From assembly GCF_025905425.1 (NCBI RefSeq), contig NZ_CP109603.1:1028001-1092000 (forward strand): a stretch of 64,000 bases of DNA. Reading direction: 5' to 3'. Position 1 is the first letter of the stretch; the number at the start of each line of letters is the position of its first letter. The notes below the pieces were generated by a model. That model was not told the DNA's origin. It did no database searches and worked only from the letters and a program-made list of their open reading frames with translations. A program made the position numbers and the translations under genes. This DNA comes from Pseudomonas putida. Its GTDB lineage: Bacteria > Pseudomonadota > Gammaproteobacteria > Pseudomonadales > Pseudomonadaceae. Positions 33,488-41,221 of the stretch are shown one piece after another.

Positions 33488-34921
33488 TCAATGCCCCAGA
33501 TAGACGGTCAGCGTTTGCCCTGGCTTGAGCGCATGACCGCTGCGCGGGTTCCAGCGCTTGAGGTGTTTCATTTCGACATTGAAACGCTTGGCCACCAGGT
33601 ACAGCGAGTCGCCCTTGCGCACCTTGTACTGGGTCGAGCGCTGCGAGGACGCCGCCACCCGGTTGCCTGCGGCACTCGGCGCATTGCCGCCGCGCAGTGC
33701 CAATACCTGGCCAGCCCTCAGGCTGTTGCCGGACATACGGTTCCAACGCTTGATGTCCCTGACCGACACGCGGTTGGCCTTGGCGATGGTGCCCAGGTTA
33801 TCGCCCCTTTTTACCCGGTAACTGCGCGCGGCTGTCGCGGGTGCCTTGGCTTCGGCCACGGCACGGGCGAACACGGCCTTGTTCGGCTGCAGGCTGACCA
33901 GTTGCTCAGGCTTGAGGTTGGACAGGCTCGCGGACAACAATTGCGCCTTGGCAGTCGGTACCAGCAACTGCTGGGGGCCGTCCACGGTCATGCGCTTCTT
34001 GAAGGCCGGGTTGAGCTGTATCAGCTCGTCTTCGTCGATGTCGGCGAAGGCTGCAACGCGCGAAAGGTCGAGGCGATCATTGATGGCCACCGCCTCGAAG
34101 TAGGGTTCGTTGGCAATCGGGTTCAGGTTGACGCCATAGGCATCAGGCGTAGACACCACCTGCGACAGGGCCAAAAGCTTGGGCACGTAGTCGCGGGTTT
34201 CCTGTGGCAGTGGCAGGTTCCAGTAGTCGGTCGGCAGGCCGAGTTTTTCGTTGCGTTCGATGGCGCGGCTTACCGTGCCTTCACCGGCATTGTAGGCCGC
34301 CAGGGCCAGCAGCCAGTCGCCGTTGAACATGTCGTGCAGGCGGCTCAGGTAGTCCAGCGCGGCGTTGGTCGAGGCGGTAACGTCGCGACGGCCGTCGTAG
34401 AAATTGGTCTGGCGCAGGTTGAAATGGCGCCCCGTGGACGGGATGAACTGCCACATGCCCGCCGCATGGGCGCGCGAGTAGGCCATCGGGTTGTAGGCGC
34501 TTTCGATGGCGGGCAGCAGGGCCAGTTCCAGCGGCATGTCGCGCTCTTCGAGGCGCTCGACGATGTAGTGCAGGTAGAGGCTGCCGCGCTCGCCAGCGCT
34601 TTCGATGTAGCGCGGGTTGCTGGCGAACCACAGGCGCTGCTGTTCGATGCGCGGGTTGACGTCGATGCTGTCCTGCAGGGTGAAGCCCTGGCGCATGCGC
34701 TCCCAGACGTCCTGTGGCGCCTGCTCGGCCGGCTTGACCAGCAGCGGAGCAGGCTTGTGCTTGATCCGCGCCTGGTAGTTGTGCGCGCGAACGCTATCGG
34801 ATTCGTCAAGCTGACGGGTGCTCTGGCAGCCCACCAAGGTGGCGGCCAGGGCCAGCGCACTGATTTGGGCCAGGCGCGTCAGGGCGACGGAATGAGAGGT
34901 TCTGCGGCTACGGGAAGGCAT
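33488..34921 (-). CDS. mltD: MltD, membrane-bound lytic murein transglycosylase D
   Basis: A 477-residue lipoprotein that cleaves peptidoglycan glycan strands. A lipobox LVGC places the lipidated cysteine at Cys32. The SLT catalytic domain (about 125-240) has catalytic Glu140 in LLPAIESAYNP and the family motifs AAGMWQFIPSTGRHF and ALAAYNAGEGTV. At least two LysM peptidoglycan-binding repeats follow at the C-terminus (YRVKRGDNLGTIAKANRVSV and YKVRKGDSLYLVAKRFNVEM). The gene follows gloB on the same strand after 100 bp. Confidence 0.94.
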   Translation of the reverse strand: MPSRSRRTSHSVALTRLAQISALALAATLVGCQSTRQLDESDSVRAHNYQARIKHKPAPLLVKPAEQAPQDVWERMRQGFTLQDSIDVNPRIEQQRLWFASNPRYIESAGERGSLYLHYIVERLEERDMPLELALLPAIESAYNPMAYSRAHAAGMWQFIPSTGRHFNLRQTNFYDGRRDVTASTNAALDYLSRLHDMFNGDWLLALAAYNAGEGTVSRAIERNEKLGLPTDYWNLPLPQETRDYVPKLLALSQVVSTPDAYGVNLNPIANEPYFEAVAINDRLDLSRVAAFADIDEDELIQLNPAFKKRMTVDGPQQLLVPTAKAQLLSASLSNLKPEQLVSLQPNKAVFARAVAEAKAPATAARSYRVKRGDNLGTIAKANRVSVRDIKRWNRMSGNSLRAGQVLALRGGNAPSAAGNRVAASSQRSTQYKVRKGDSLYLVAKRFNVEMKHLKRWNPRSGHALKPGQTLTVYLGH

Positions 34922-35021
34922 CGGCTGGGACAGGTTTCCGGGCGAAAAATTTCGGCGATTCTAGAAACCGCTACCGGCCTGGTCAACCGTTGACCCTCAC
35001 ATGCGATATATCTTGAGGTTA

Positions 35022-35801
35022 TCAGAAGGTGTCCTTCCAAGACCTCAAGGCAGCAAAAACAGCGACATGCGTGCTGTTTGAATGTCCCTTCCATTCGTCT
35101 GCTTTTTGTTTAACGGATGTTTCAGTCGTGCGAATAAATGGGTTCGTCAGTCGTTCGAGGCCGATCGTCGATGGCAAGGTGATGCGATTTTCGGCGCGCA
35201 GCCGGGTAACCTCTTCGAAGCGCTGTAGAACGTGCGGGTTTTGCGGTTCGACGGCCTTGGCGAAGCGCAGGTTGCTCAGGGTGTATTCGTGGGCGCAATA
35301 CACCTGGGTGTGCTCGGGCAGGGCGGCTAGGCGCTGCAGGGACGGGTGCATCTGTTCGGCGGTGCCTTCGAACATGCGCCCACAGCCGGCCGCGAACAGG
35401 GTGTCACCACTGAACAGCAGGGGCGTTGCCGGTTGCGCTGCATAGAAGGCGATATGCCCCAAGGTATGGCCGGGTACACCGATGACCTGGAAGGTCAGGC
35501 CCAGTACGGTGATTTCATCGCCGTCCGTCAGCGCTTCATCGCGGGCGGGGATGCGCTCGTTGGCCGGGCCGTAGACCCTGGCATCGGTCAATTGCTTGAG
35601 CCGTTCGACACCGCCGACATGGTCGTTGTGGTGGTGGGTCACCAGAATATCGGTCAATACCCAGTCAGGGTGTGCCGCCAGCCACCCTTCCACTGGGCCG
35701 GCGTCGCCAGGGTCGACCACCGCGCAACGGCGTTTGGCAGTATCCTGTAACAACCAGATGTAGTTGTCGGAGAAAGCGGGGAGAGCATCGATCTGTATCA
35801 T
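35022..35801 (-). CDS. gloB: GloB, hydroxyacylglutathione hydrolase (glyoxalase II)
   Basis: A 259-residue metallo-beta-lactamase-fold enzyme that hydrolyses S-lactoylglutathione, the second step of methylglyoxal detoxification. The metal-binding motif [11 protein letters not shown] gives His56, His58, Asp60 and His61. Further ligands lie in [24 protein letters not shown] and [10 protein letters not shown]. The C-terminal HAGH domain ends RSWKDTF. The start at 35801 ([16 protein letters not shown]) is the family N-terminus; upstream in-frame codons run into the divergent promoter region and are rejected. Its neighbour across the gap is a methyltransferase, an arrangement conserved from E. coli to Pseudomonas. 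Confidence 0.95.
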   Translation of the reverse strand: MIQIDALPAFSDNYIWLLQDTAKRRCAVVDPGDAGPVEGWLAAHPDWVLTDILVTHHHNDHVGGVERLKQLTDARVYGPANERIPARDEALTDGDEITVLGLTFQVIGVPGHTLGHIAFYAAQPATPLLFSGDTLFAAGCGRMFEGTAEQMHPSLQRLAALPEHTQVYCAHEYTLSNLRFAKAVEPQNPHVLQRFEEVTRLRAENRITLPSTIGLERLTNPFIRTTETSVKQKADEWKGHSNSTHVAVFAALRSWKDTF

Positions 35802-35886
35802 GGTGCGGATCCGTATCGCCAAGCGTGGGACATGAGGGCATCTTAGCCGCGATGGCGTGGCGCGAGAACCTTCGAGGGAGAACGCA

Positions 35887-36660
35887 ATGACCGACCAAGC
35901 CTTTGCCCAGGCCGACCCCGATTGGGTCGAACTGATCAGCCTGGCCCGTGAGTGGTTCAACGGCCCGCTCGGGCAACTGATGCTCAAGGAAGAGGAAAAA
36001 CTGCTGGAAGAAGAGCTGGGGCGCTTCTTTGGCGGTTACCTCGTGCACTATGGGCCCTGTGCCGAAGCGCCGCCCAGCGCGCCCCAGGTGCAGCGCAACG
36101 TGCGCCTTGGGGCACCGTTGCCGGGGGTGGAGATCGTCTGCGAGGAGCAGGCCTGGCCGTTGAGCGAGCATGCCGCCGACGTGGTGGTGCTGCAGCACGG
36201 CCTGGACTTCAGCCTGACGCCCCATGGCCTGTTGCGCGAGGCCGCCAGCGCCGTTCGCCCGGGTGGGCACCTGCTGATCGTCGGTATCAACCCCTGGAGC
36301 AGTTGGGGCATGCGCCATCTGTTCAGCCATGGCGCCCTGCGCAAGGCCCGCTGCATCTCGCCCTCGCGGGTGGGCGACTGGCTCAACCTGCTCGGCTTCG
36401 CGCTGGAGAAACGCCGCTTCGGGTGCTATCGTCCGCCGCTTGCCGGGCCTGCCTGGCAGCAACGCCTGGCGGGCTGGGAGCGGGTAGCTGGCGGCTGGCA
36501 AATTGCCGGCGGCGGCGTGTACCTGCTGGTGGCCCGCAAGATGGTGGTCGGCCTGCGGCCGTTGCGCCCGGAGCGCCGCGAACCCATGGGCAAACTGCTG
36601 CCGCTGCCGCTGGCCAAGGTCAACCGTACGGCGGCCAATCCTGATTCTGAAAAGCACTGA
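35887..36660 (+). CDS. Class I SAM-dependent methyltransferase (YafS-like)
   Basis: A 257-residue methyltransferase. Motif-like segments are seen in [33 protein letters not shown] and [17 protein letters not shown]. The substrate is unknown. It is divergent from gloB and 13 bp before rnhA; the order gloB / methyltransferase / rnhA / dnaQ matches gloB-yafS-rnhA-dnaQ in E. coli. GAGGGAGAA precedes the ATG at 35887. The classic N-terminal glycine-rich motif I is weak, as in YafS. Confidence 0.83.
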   Translation: MTDQAFAQADPDWVELISLAREWFNGPLGQLMLKEEEKLLEEELGRFFGGYLVHYGPCAEAPPSAPQVQRNVRLGAPLPGVEIVCEEQAWPLSEHAADVVVLQHGLDFSLTPHGLLREAASAVRPGGHLLIVGINPWSSWGMRHLFSHGALRKARCISPSRVGDWLNLLGFALEKRRFGCYRPPLAGPAWQQRLAGWERVAGGWQIAGGGVYLLVARKMVVGLRPLRPERREPMGKLLPLPLAKVNRTAANPDSEKH

Positions 36661-36673
36661 ACAAGAGTGGTAC

Positions 36674-37120
36674 ATGAGCGATAGCGTCGAAATGTTTACC
36701 GATGGCGCCTGCAAGGGCAACCCTGGCCCTGGCGGCTGGGGCGTCCTGATGATCTACAAGGGCGTCGAGAAGGAACTGTGGGGCGGCGAGCGCGAGACCA
36801 CCAACAACCGCATGGAGCTGATGGCCGCGATCCAGGGCCTGATGTCGCTCAAGCGTGAATGCGAGGTGGTGCTGACCACCGACTCGCAGTACGTGATGAA
36901 GGGCATCAACGAATGGATGGTCAACTGGAAGAAGCGCGGTTGGAAGACTGCAGCCAAAGAACCTGTGAAAAACGCCGACCTCTGGCAGTTGCTCGACGAG
37001 CAGGTCAACCGGCACAAAGTCAGCTGGAAGTGGGTACGCGGCCACATTGGCCACCCAGGCAACGAACGCGCCGACCAGCTGGCCAACCGTGGGGTGGATG
37101 AGGTGCGCGCCGCGCGCTGA
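36674..37120 (+). CDS. rnhA: RnhA, ribonuclease HI
   Basis: A 148-residue enzyme that degrades the RNA strand of RNA-DNA hybrids. The four catalytic acidic residues are in place: Asp10 ([15 protein letters not shown]), Glu48-region (NNRMELMAA), Asp70-region (LTTDSQYVM) and the Asp of [10 protein letters not shown], with the catalytic-loop His in GHIGHPG. The length equals the family norm. The ATG at 36674 follows the methyltransferase stop by 13 bp. Confidence 0.96.
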   Translation: MSDSVEMFTDGACKGNPGPGGWGVLMIYKGVEKELWGGERETTNNRMELMAAIQGLMSLKRECEVVLTTDSQYVMKGINEWMVNWKKRGWKTAAKEPVKNADLWQLLDEQVNRHKVSWKWVRGHIGHPGNERADQLANRGVDEVRAAR

Positions 37121-37179
37121 GCTGGGGTACAATCCCCGGCTTTGTCACTTTTGTACTTGAAGCAAGTTGGAGCCCCCGC

Positions 37180-37938
37180 GTGGAGCAGCAGCAAGATAAA
37201 CGCCTGGTCATTCTCGATACCGAAACCACCGGTATGCCGGTCGGTGAAGGCCATCGCATCATCGAGATCGGCTGTGTCGAGGTCATTGGCCGTCGCCTGA
37301 CCGGGCGGCATTTCCACGTCTACCTGCAACCTGATCGCGAGAGTGATGAGGGTGCCATTGGCGTTCACGGCATCACCGACACCTTCCTGATCGGCAAGCC
37401 GCGTTTCGCTGAGGTCGCCGAAGAGTTCTTCGAGTTCATCCAGGGCGCCACGCTGGTCATCCACAACGCAGCGTTCGACGTTGGCTTCATCAACAACGAG
37501 TTCGCCCTGCTGGGGCAGCGCGAGCGTGCCGACCTTGCGCAGCATTGCACCATCCTCGATACCCTGTTGCTGGCGCGTTCCCGTCACCCGGGGCAGCGCA
37601 ACAGCCTCGACGCACTGTGCAAACGCTACGACATCGACAACTCGGGCCGTGAGCTGCACGGCGCACTGCTCGACTCGGAACTGCTGGCTGACGTCTACCT
37701 GGCAATGACCGGTGGCCAGACCAGCCTGTCGCTGGCCGGGCATGGTACTGAAGGTGACAGCGATGGGCAGGGCGGTGGCGGTAGCGAGATTCGCCGTATT
37801 ACCGGGCGTACGCCTGGGCCGGTGATCATGGCCACTGCCGAGGAGCTGGAGGCGCATGCCGAGCGGCTGGCGGCCATTGCCAAGTCGGCGGGGGCACCCG
37901 CGATGTGGCAGGCGTTGACCGAGGCACCTGCGGGTTAA
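37180..37938 (+). CDS. dnaQ: DnaQ, DNA polymerase III epsilon (proofreading) subunit
   Basis: A 252-residue 3'-5' exonuclease of the DEDDh class. Asp13 and Glu15 lie in ILDTETTG. The second Asp is in VIHNAAFDVGF, and the His and third Asp are in ELHGALLDSELLADVY. A clamp-binding-like QTSLSL segment (about residue 185) precedes a linker to the C-terminal alpha-subunit-binding tail. The start is a GTG at 37180 with GGAG 7 bp upstream. It follows rnhA after 59 bp on the same strand, although in E. coli these genes are divergent. Confidence 0.95.
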   Translation: MEQQQDKRLVILDTETTGMPVGEGHRIIEIGCVEVIGRRLTGRHFHVYLQPDRESDEGAIGVHGITDTFLIGKPRFAEVAEEFFEFIQGATLVIHNAAFDVGFINNEFALLGQRERADLAQHCTILDTLLLARSRHPGQRNSLDALCKRYDIDNSGRELHGALLDSELLADVYLAMTGGQTSLSLAGHGTEGDSDGQGGGGSEIRRITGRTPGPVIMATAEELEAHAERLAAIAKSAGAPAMWQALTEAPAG

Positions 37939-38008
37939 ATCCTGCAACACCGATAAGCGCTGGCAACTACCCTGAAAAGGACACCCGTCCTGTAGAGGTA
38001 GCTGCCTG

Positions 38009-40258
38009 ATGTACAAGGACCTCAAGTTCCCCATCCTCATTGTCCATCGTGCGATCAAGGCCGACAGCGTCGCCGGTGACCGCATTCGGGGCATCGCCGA
38101 GGAATTGCGCCAGGACGGTTTCGCCATTCTGGCCGCAGCGGACCACGCCGAAGCGCGCCTGGTCGCTGCCACCCACCATGGCCTGGCCTGCATGCTGATT
38201 GCCGCCGAAGGCGTGGGCGAAAACACACATTTGCTACAGAACATGGCCGAGCTGATCCGCCTGGCCCGTTTGCGCGCGCCAGACCTGCCGATTTTTGCCT
38301 TGGGCGAGCAGGTCACCCTGGAAAACGCCCCCGCCGAGGTCATGAGCGAGCTGAACCAATTGCGCGGCATTCTTTATTTGTTCGAAGACACCGTGCCGTT
38401 TCTTGCACGCCAGGTGGCACGTGCTGCCCACAGTTACCTCGACGGCCTGCTCCCGCCGTTTTTCAAAGCACTGGTGCAGCACACCGCGCAATCCAATTAC
38501 TCCTGGCATACGCCGGGGCACGGCGGTGGAGTGGCCTATCACAAGAGCCCAGTTGGCCAGGCCTTTCACCAGTTTTTTGGCGAGAACACCCTGCGTTCGG
38601 ACCTGTCGGTTTCGGTGCCCGAGCTAGGTTCGCTGCTTGATCACACTGGCCCCCTGGCCCAGGCAGAGGCCAGGGCTGCACGCAACTTCGGCGCCGACCA
38701 CACGTTCTTCGTGATCAATGGCACCTCCACCGCCAACAAGATCGTCTGGCACGCCATGGTCGGCCGCGATGACCTGGTGCTGGTGGACCGCAACTGCCAC
38801 AAGTCGGTGGTCCACGCGATCATCATGACGGGCGCCATCCCGATCTATCTTTGCCCCGAACGTAATGAACTGGGCATTATCGGGCCGATCCCACTCAGTG
38901 AATTCAGCCCCGAGTCGATCCAGGCGAAGGTCCAGGCCAACCCCCTGGCGCGGGATCGCGGGCAGCGCATCAAACTGGCGGTGGTGACCAACTCAACCTA
39001 CGACGGCCTGTGCTATCACGCAGGGCTGATCAAGCAGACGCTGGGTGCCAGTGTCGAGGTGCTGCACTTTGACGAGGCCTGGTTCGCCTACGCGGCGTTC
39101 CACGACTTTTTCGAGGGGCGTTATGCCATGGGTACGGCGTGCGCGGCCGACAGCCCACTGGTGTTCAGCACCCATTCCACGCACAAGTTGCTGGCGGCCT
39201 TCAGCCAGGCGTCGATGATCCATGTGCAGGACGGTGCCAGGCGCCAGCTGGACCGTGACCGCTTCAATGAAGCGTTCATGATGCACATCTCGACATCGCC
39301 GCAGTACAGCATCCTGGCGTCGCTGGACGTGGCCTCGACCATGATGGAGGGGCCGGCCGGGCGCTCGCTGCTACAGGAAATGTTCGACGAGGCGCTGAGC
39401 TTTCGCCGTGCGCTGGCCAATCTGCGCACGCATATCGCTGCGGCCGACTGGTGGTTCAGCATCTGGCAACCGCCGACGGCAGAAGGTATCCAGCATCTTG
39501 CGGCACAGGACTGGTTGCTGCAGCCTGGGGCAGAGTGGCATGGCTTTGGTGAGGTGGCGGGCAACTATGTCCTGCTCGACCCGCTGAAAGTGACCTTGGT
39601 CATGCCAGGTTTGAGCGCCGGCGGGGTGCTGGGCGAGCATGGCATTCCGGCTGCGGTAGTCAGCAAGTTTCTCTGGGAGCGTGGGCTGGTGGTGGAGAAG
39701 ACGGGCCTGTACAGCTTTCTGGTGCTGTTCTCCATGGGTATCACCAAGGGCAAGTGGAGCACCTTGCTGACAGAGTTGCTGGAGTTCAAGCGCCACTATG
39801 ATGGCAACACGCGGTTGAACAGTTGCCTGCCGAGTGTCGTGGCCGCGGATGCATCACGCTATCAAGGGATGGGGCTGCGTGATCTGTGTGACCAGTTGCA
39901 TGAATGCTACCGCGCCAATGCCACGGCCAAGCAGCTCAAACGCTTGTTCACGCGCTTGCCCCAGGTGGCCGTAAGCCCGGCACGGGCGTATGACCAGATG
40001 GTGCGAGGGGAAGTTGAGGCGGTGCCGATCGAGGCATTGCTGGGCCGTGTGGCGGCCGTGATGTTGGTGCCGTATCCGCCCGGCATTCCATTGATCATGC
40101 CAGGCGAGCGGTTCACCGAAGCGACCCGCTCGATACTCGACTACCTGGCGTTTGCCCGGGCGTTCAACGATGGCTTCCCTGGTTTCGTTGCCGACGTGCA
40201 TGGCCTGCAGAACGAAAACGGTCGCTACACCGTGGACTGCATCAAGGAATGCGAATGA
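38009..40258 (+). CDS. ldcA: LdcA, PLP-dependent lysine/arginine/ornithine decarboxylase
   Basis: A 749-residue fold-type I decarboxylase of the Orn/Lys/Arg family. It has an N-terminal response-regulator-like wing domain (about 1-130), a PLP core with HTPGHGGG, FVINGTSTANKIVWHA and LHFDEAWFAY motifs and PLP-lysine Lys393 in STHSTHKLLAAFSQ, and a C-terminal domain. In pseudomonads the gene after rnhA-dnaQ is ldcA, which makes cadaverine from lysine and so opens lysine degradation. Activity on arginine or ornithine cannot be excluded from sequence. AGAGGTAG precedes the ATG. Its 3' end overlaps the convergent small gene by 17 bp. Confidence 0.9.
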   Translation: MYKDLKFPILIVHRAIKADSVAGDRIRGIAEELRQDGFAILAAADHAEARLVAATHHGLACMLIAAEGVGENTHLLQNMAELIRLARLRAPDLPIFALGEQVTLENAPAEVMSELNQLRGILYLFEDTVPFLARQVARAAHSYLDGLLPPFFKALVQHTAQSNYSWHTPGHGGGVAYHKSPVGQAFHQFFGENTLRSDLSVSVPELGSLLDHTGPLAQAEARAARNFGADHTFFVINGTSTANKIVWHAMVGRDDLVLVDRNCHKSVVHAIIMTGAIPIYLCPERNELGIIGPIPLSEFSPESIQAKVQANPLARDRGQRIKLAVVTNSTYDGLCYHAGLIKQTLGASVEVLHFDEAWFAYAAFHDFFEGRYAMGTACAADSPLVFSTHSTHKLLAAFSQASMIHVQDGARRQLDRDRFNEAFMMHISTSPQYSILASLDVASTMMEGPAGRSLLQEMFDEALSFRRALANLRTHIAAADWWFSIWQPPTAEGIQHLAAQDWLLQPGAEWHGFGEVAGNYVLLDPLKVTLVMPGLSAGGVLGEHGIPAAVVSKFLWERGLVVEKTGLYSFLVLFSMGITKGKWSTLLTELLEFKRHYDGNTRLNSCLPSVVAADASRYQGMGLRDLCDQLHECYRANATAKQLKRLFTRLPQVAVSPARAYDQMVRGEVEAVPIEALLGRVAAVMLVPYPPGIPLIMPGERFTEATRSILDYLAFARAFNDGFPGFVADVHGLQNENGRYTVDCIKECE

Positions 40259-40460
40259 TCTCGACGCCGGTCTGCACCAGTTCGAAACGGTTTTCGCCCA
40301 GGTGATTGACCCGGTCACCAATGGCCAAGCGATAGCTGGTGATTGGCGCGCCCAGGGTGCTGCCATCGACCTGGAGGGTGGACTCCTGGAATTCGTGGAC
40401 GGGGTAGATGCGGCCTTCGGCGTCACGGGCGTGGAATTGGCCGACCAGTACTGCTGCCAT
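40242..40460 (-). CDS. Small hypothetical protein convergent with ldcA
   Basis: A 72-residue protein predicted to be soluble and beta-rich (AAVLVGQFHARDAEGRIYPV, APITSYRLAIGDRVNHLGEN). I recognise no family. The ATG at 40460 has a GAGG-containing leader. Its stop lies inside the last codons of ldcA on the opposite strand, so the two mRNAs overlap at their 3' ends. It diverges from chrR and shares with it an intergenic region rich in palindromes. Confidence 0.65.
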   Translation of the reverse strand: MAAVLVGQFHARDAEGRIYPVHEFQESTLQVDGSTLGAPITSYRLAIGDRVNHLGENRFELVQTGVEIIRIP

Positions 40461-40461
40461 T

Positions 40462-40537
40462 TAGGTGAAAACCTCTGAATTACGTAGGAAATGTCTGCAG
40501 ACATAGACCGTACAAGATACCCGGAAGTTTTCACCTA
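40462..40537. promoter_or_regulatory. Paired palindromes in the divergent region before chrR
   Basis: An 11-bp perfect inverted repeat (40462-40472 TAGGTGAAAAC with 40527-40537 GTTTTCACCTA) flanks a central perfect 14-bp palindrome ATGTCTGCAGACAT at 40491-40504. The region separates the small - strand gene (start 40460) from chrR (start 40618). The spacing suggests operators for a dimeric regulator; no regulator gene is adjacent. Confidence 0.5.
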
Positions 40538-40617
40538 CGGGAAAAAAAACCAAAGCGCCGAGAAACGGTCATCTATAACTACAACGTCTTCTTAGCCAGC
40601 AAAGGATGGAAATCGCC

Positions 40618-41178
40618 ATGAGCCAGGTGTATTCGGTAGCGGTCGTCGTTGGCAGCTTGCGCAAGGAATCCTACAACCGCAGGGTAGCCCGCGCACTTTC
40701 GGAGCTGGCGCCGTCCAGCCTTGCCTTGAAGATCGTCGAGATTGGGGATTTGCCCCTGTATAACGAAGACGTCGAGGCTGAAGCGCCGCCAGAGGCATGG
40801 AAGCGTTTTCGCGATGAAATTCGGCGCAGCGATGCGGTGCTGTTCGTTACCCCAGAGTACAACCGCTCGGTGCCGGGCTGCCTGAAGAACGCCATCGACG
40901 TGGGCTCGCGGCCTTATGGTCAAAGCGCCTGGAGCGGCAAGCCGACGGCAGTGGTGAGTGTGTCGCCGGGAGCGATAGGTGGCTTTGGTGCCAACCACGC
41001 CGTACGTCAGTCGCTGGTGTTTCTCGACATGCCTTGCATGCAGATGCCAGAGGCCTACCTCGGTGGCGCGGCGAGCCTGTTCGAGGAATCTGGCAAGCTC
41101 AGCGACAAGGTGCGGCCGTTTCTGCAGGGGTTTGTCGACAAGTTTGCTTCGTGGGTGAAACTGAACAGGGCGGTCTGA
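40618..41178 (+). CDS. chrR: ChrR, NAD(P)H-dependent FMN reductase (chromate/quinone reductase)
   Basis: A 186-residue flavodoxin-fold reductase. FMN-binding loops appear at GSLRKESYNRRVA (about 11-23), VTPEYNRSVPGCLKNAID (about 77-94) and SVSPGAIGGFGANHAVRQ (about 117-134). The sequence is very close to the P. putida ChrR I remember, a two-electron quinone and chromate reductase that protects against oxidative stress. AGGATGGA precedes the ATG at 40618; four upstream in-frame codons are rejected. Confidence 0.92.
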   Translation: MSQVYSVAVVVGSLRKESYNRRVARALSELAPSSLALKIVEIGDLPLYNEDVEAEAPPEAWKRFRDEIRRSDAVLFVTPEYNRSVPGCLKNAIDVGSRPYGQSAWSGKPTAVVSVSPGAIGGFGANHAVRQSLVFLDMPCMQMPEAYLGGAASLFEESGKLSDKVRPFLQGFVDKFASWVKLNRAV

Positions 41179-41194
41179 AACCCTGTTCGGGCGC

Positions 41195-41215
41195 GGGGGC
41201 CGCATAACGGCCCCC
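41195..41215. terminator. Hairpin between chrR and the convergent TonB receptor gene
   Basis: A perfect 8-bp GC-rich stem (GGGGGCCG 41195-41202 with CGGCCCCC 41208-41215) with a 5-base loop lies between the convergent stops of chrR and the receptor gene. It is preceded by a smaller AACAGGG/CCCTGTT hairpin (41164-41187). There is no strong T-run on either side, so it is a likely but unproven bidirectional terminator. Confidence 0.55.
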
Positions 41216-41221
41216 CGTCGA

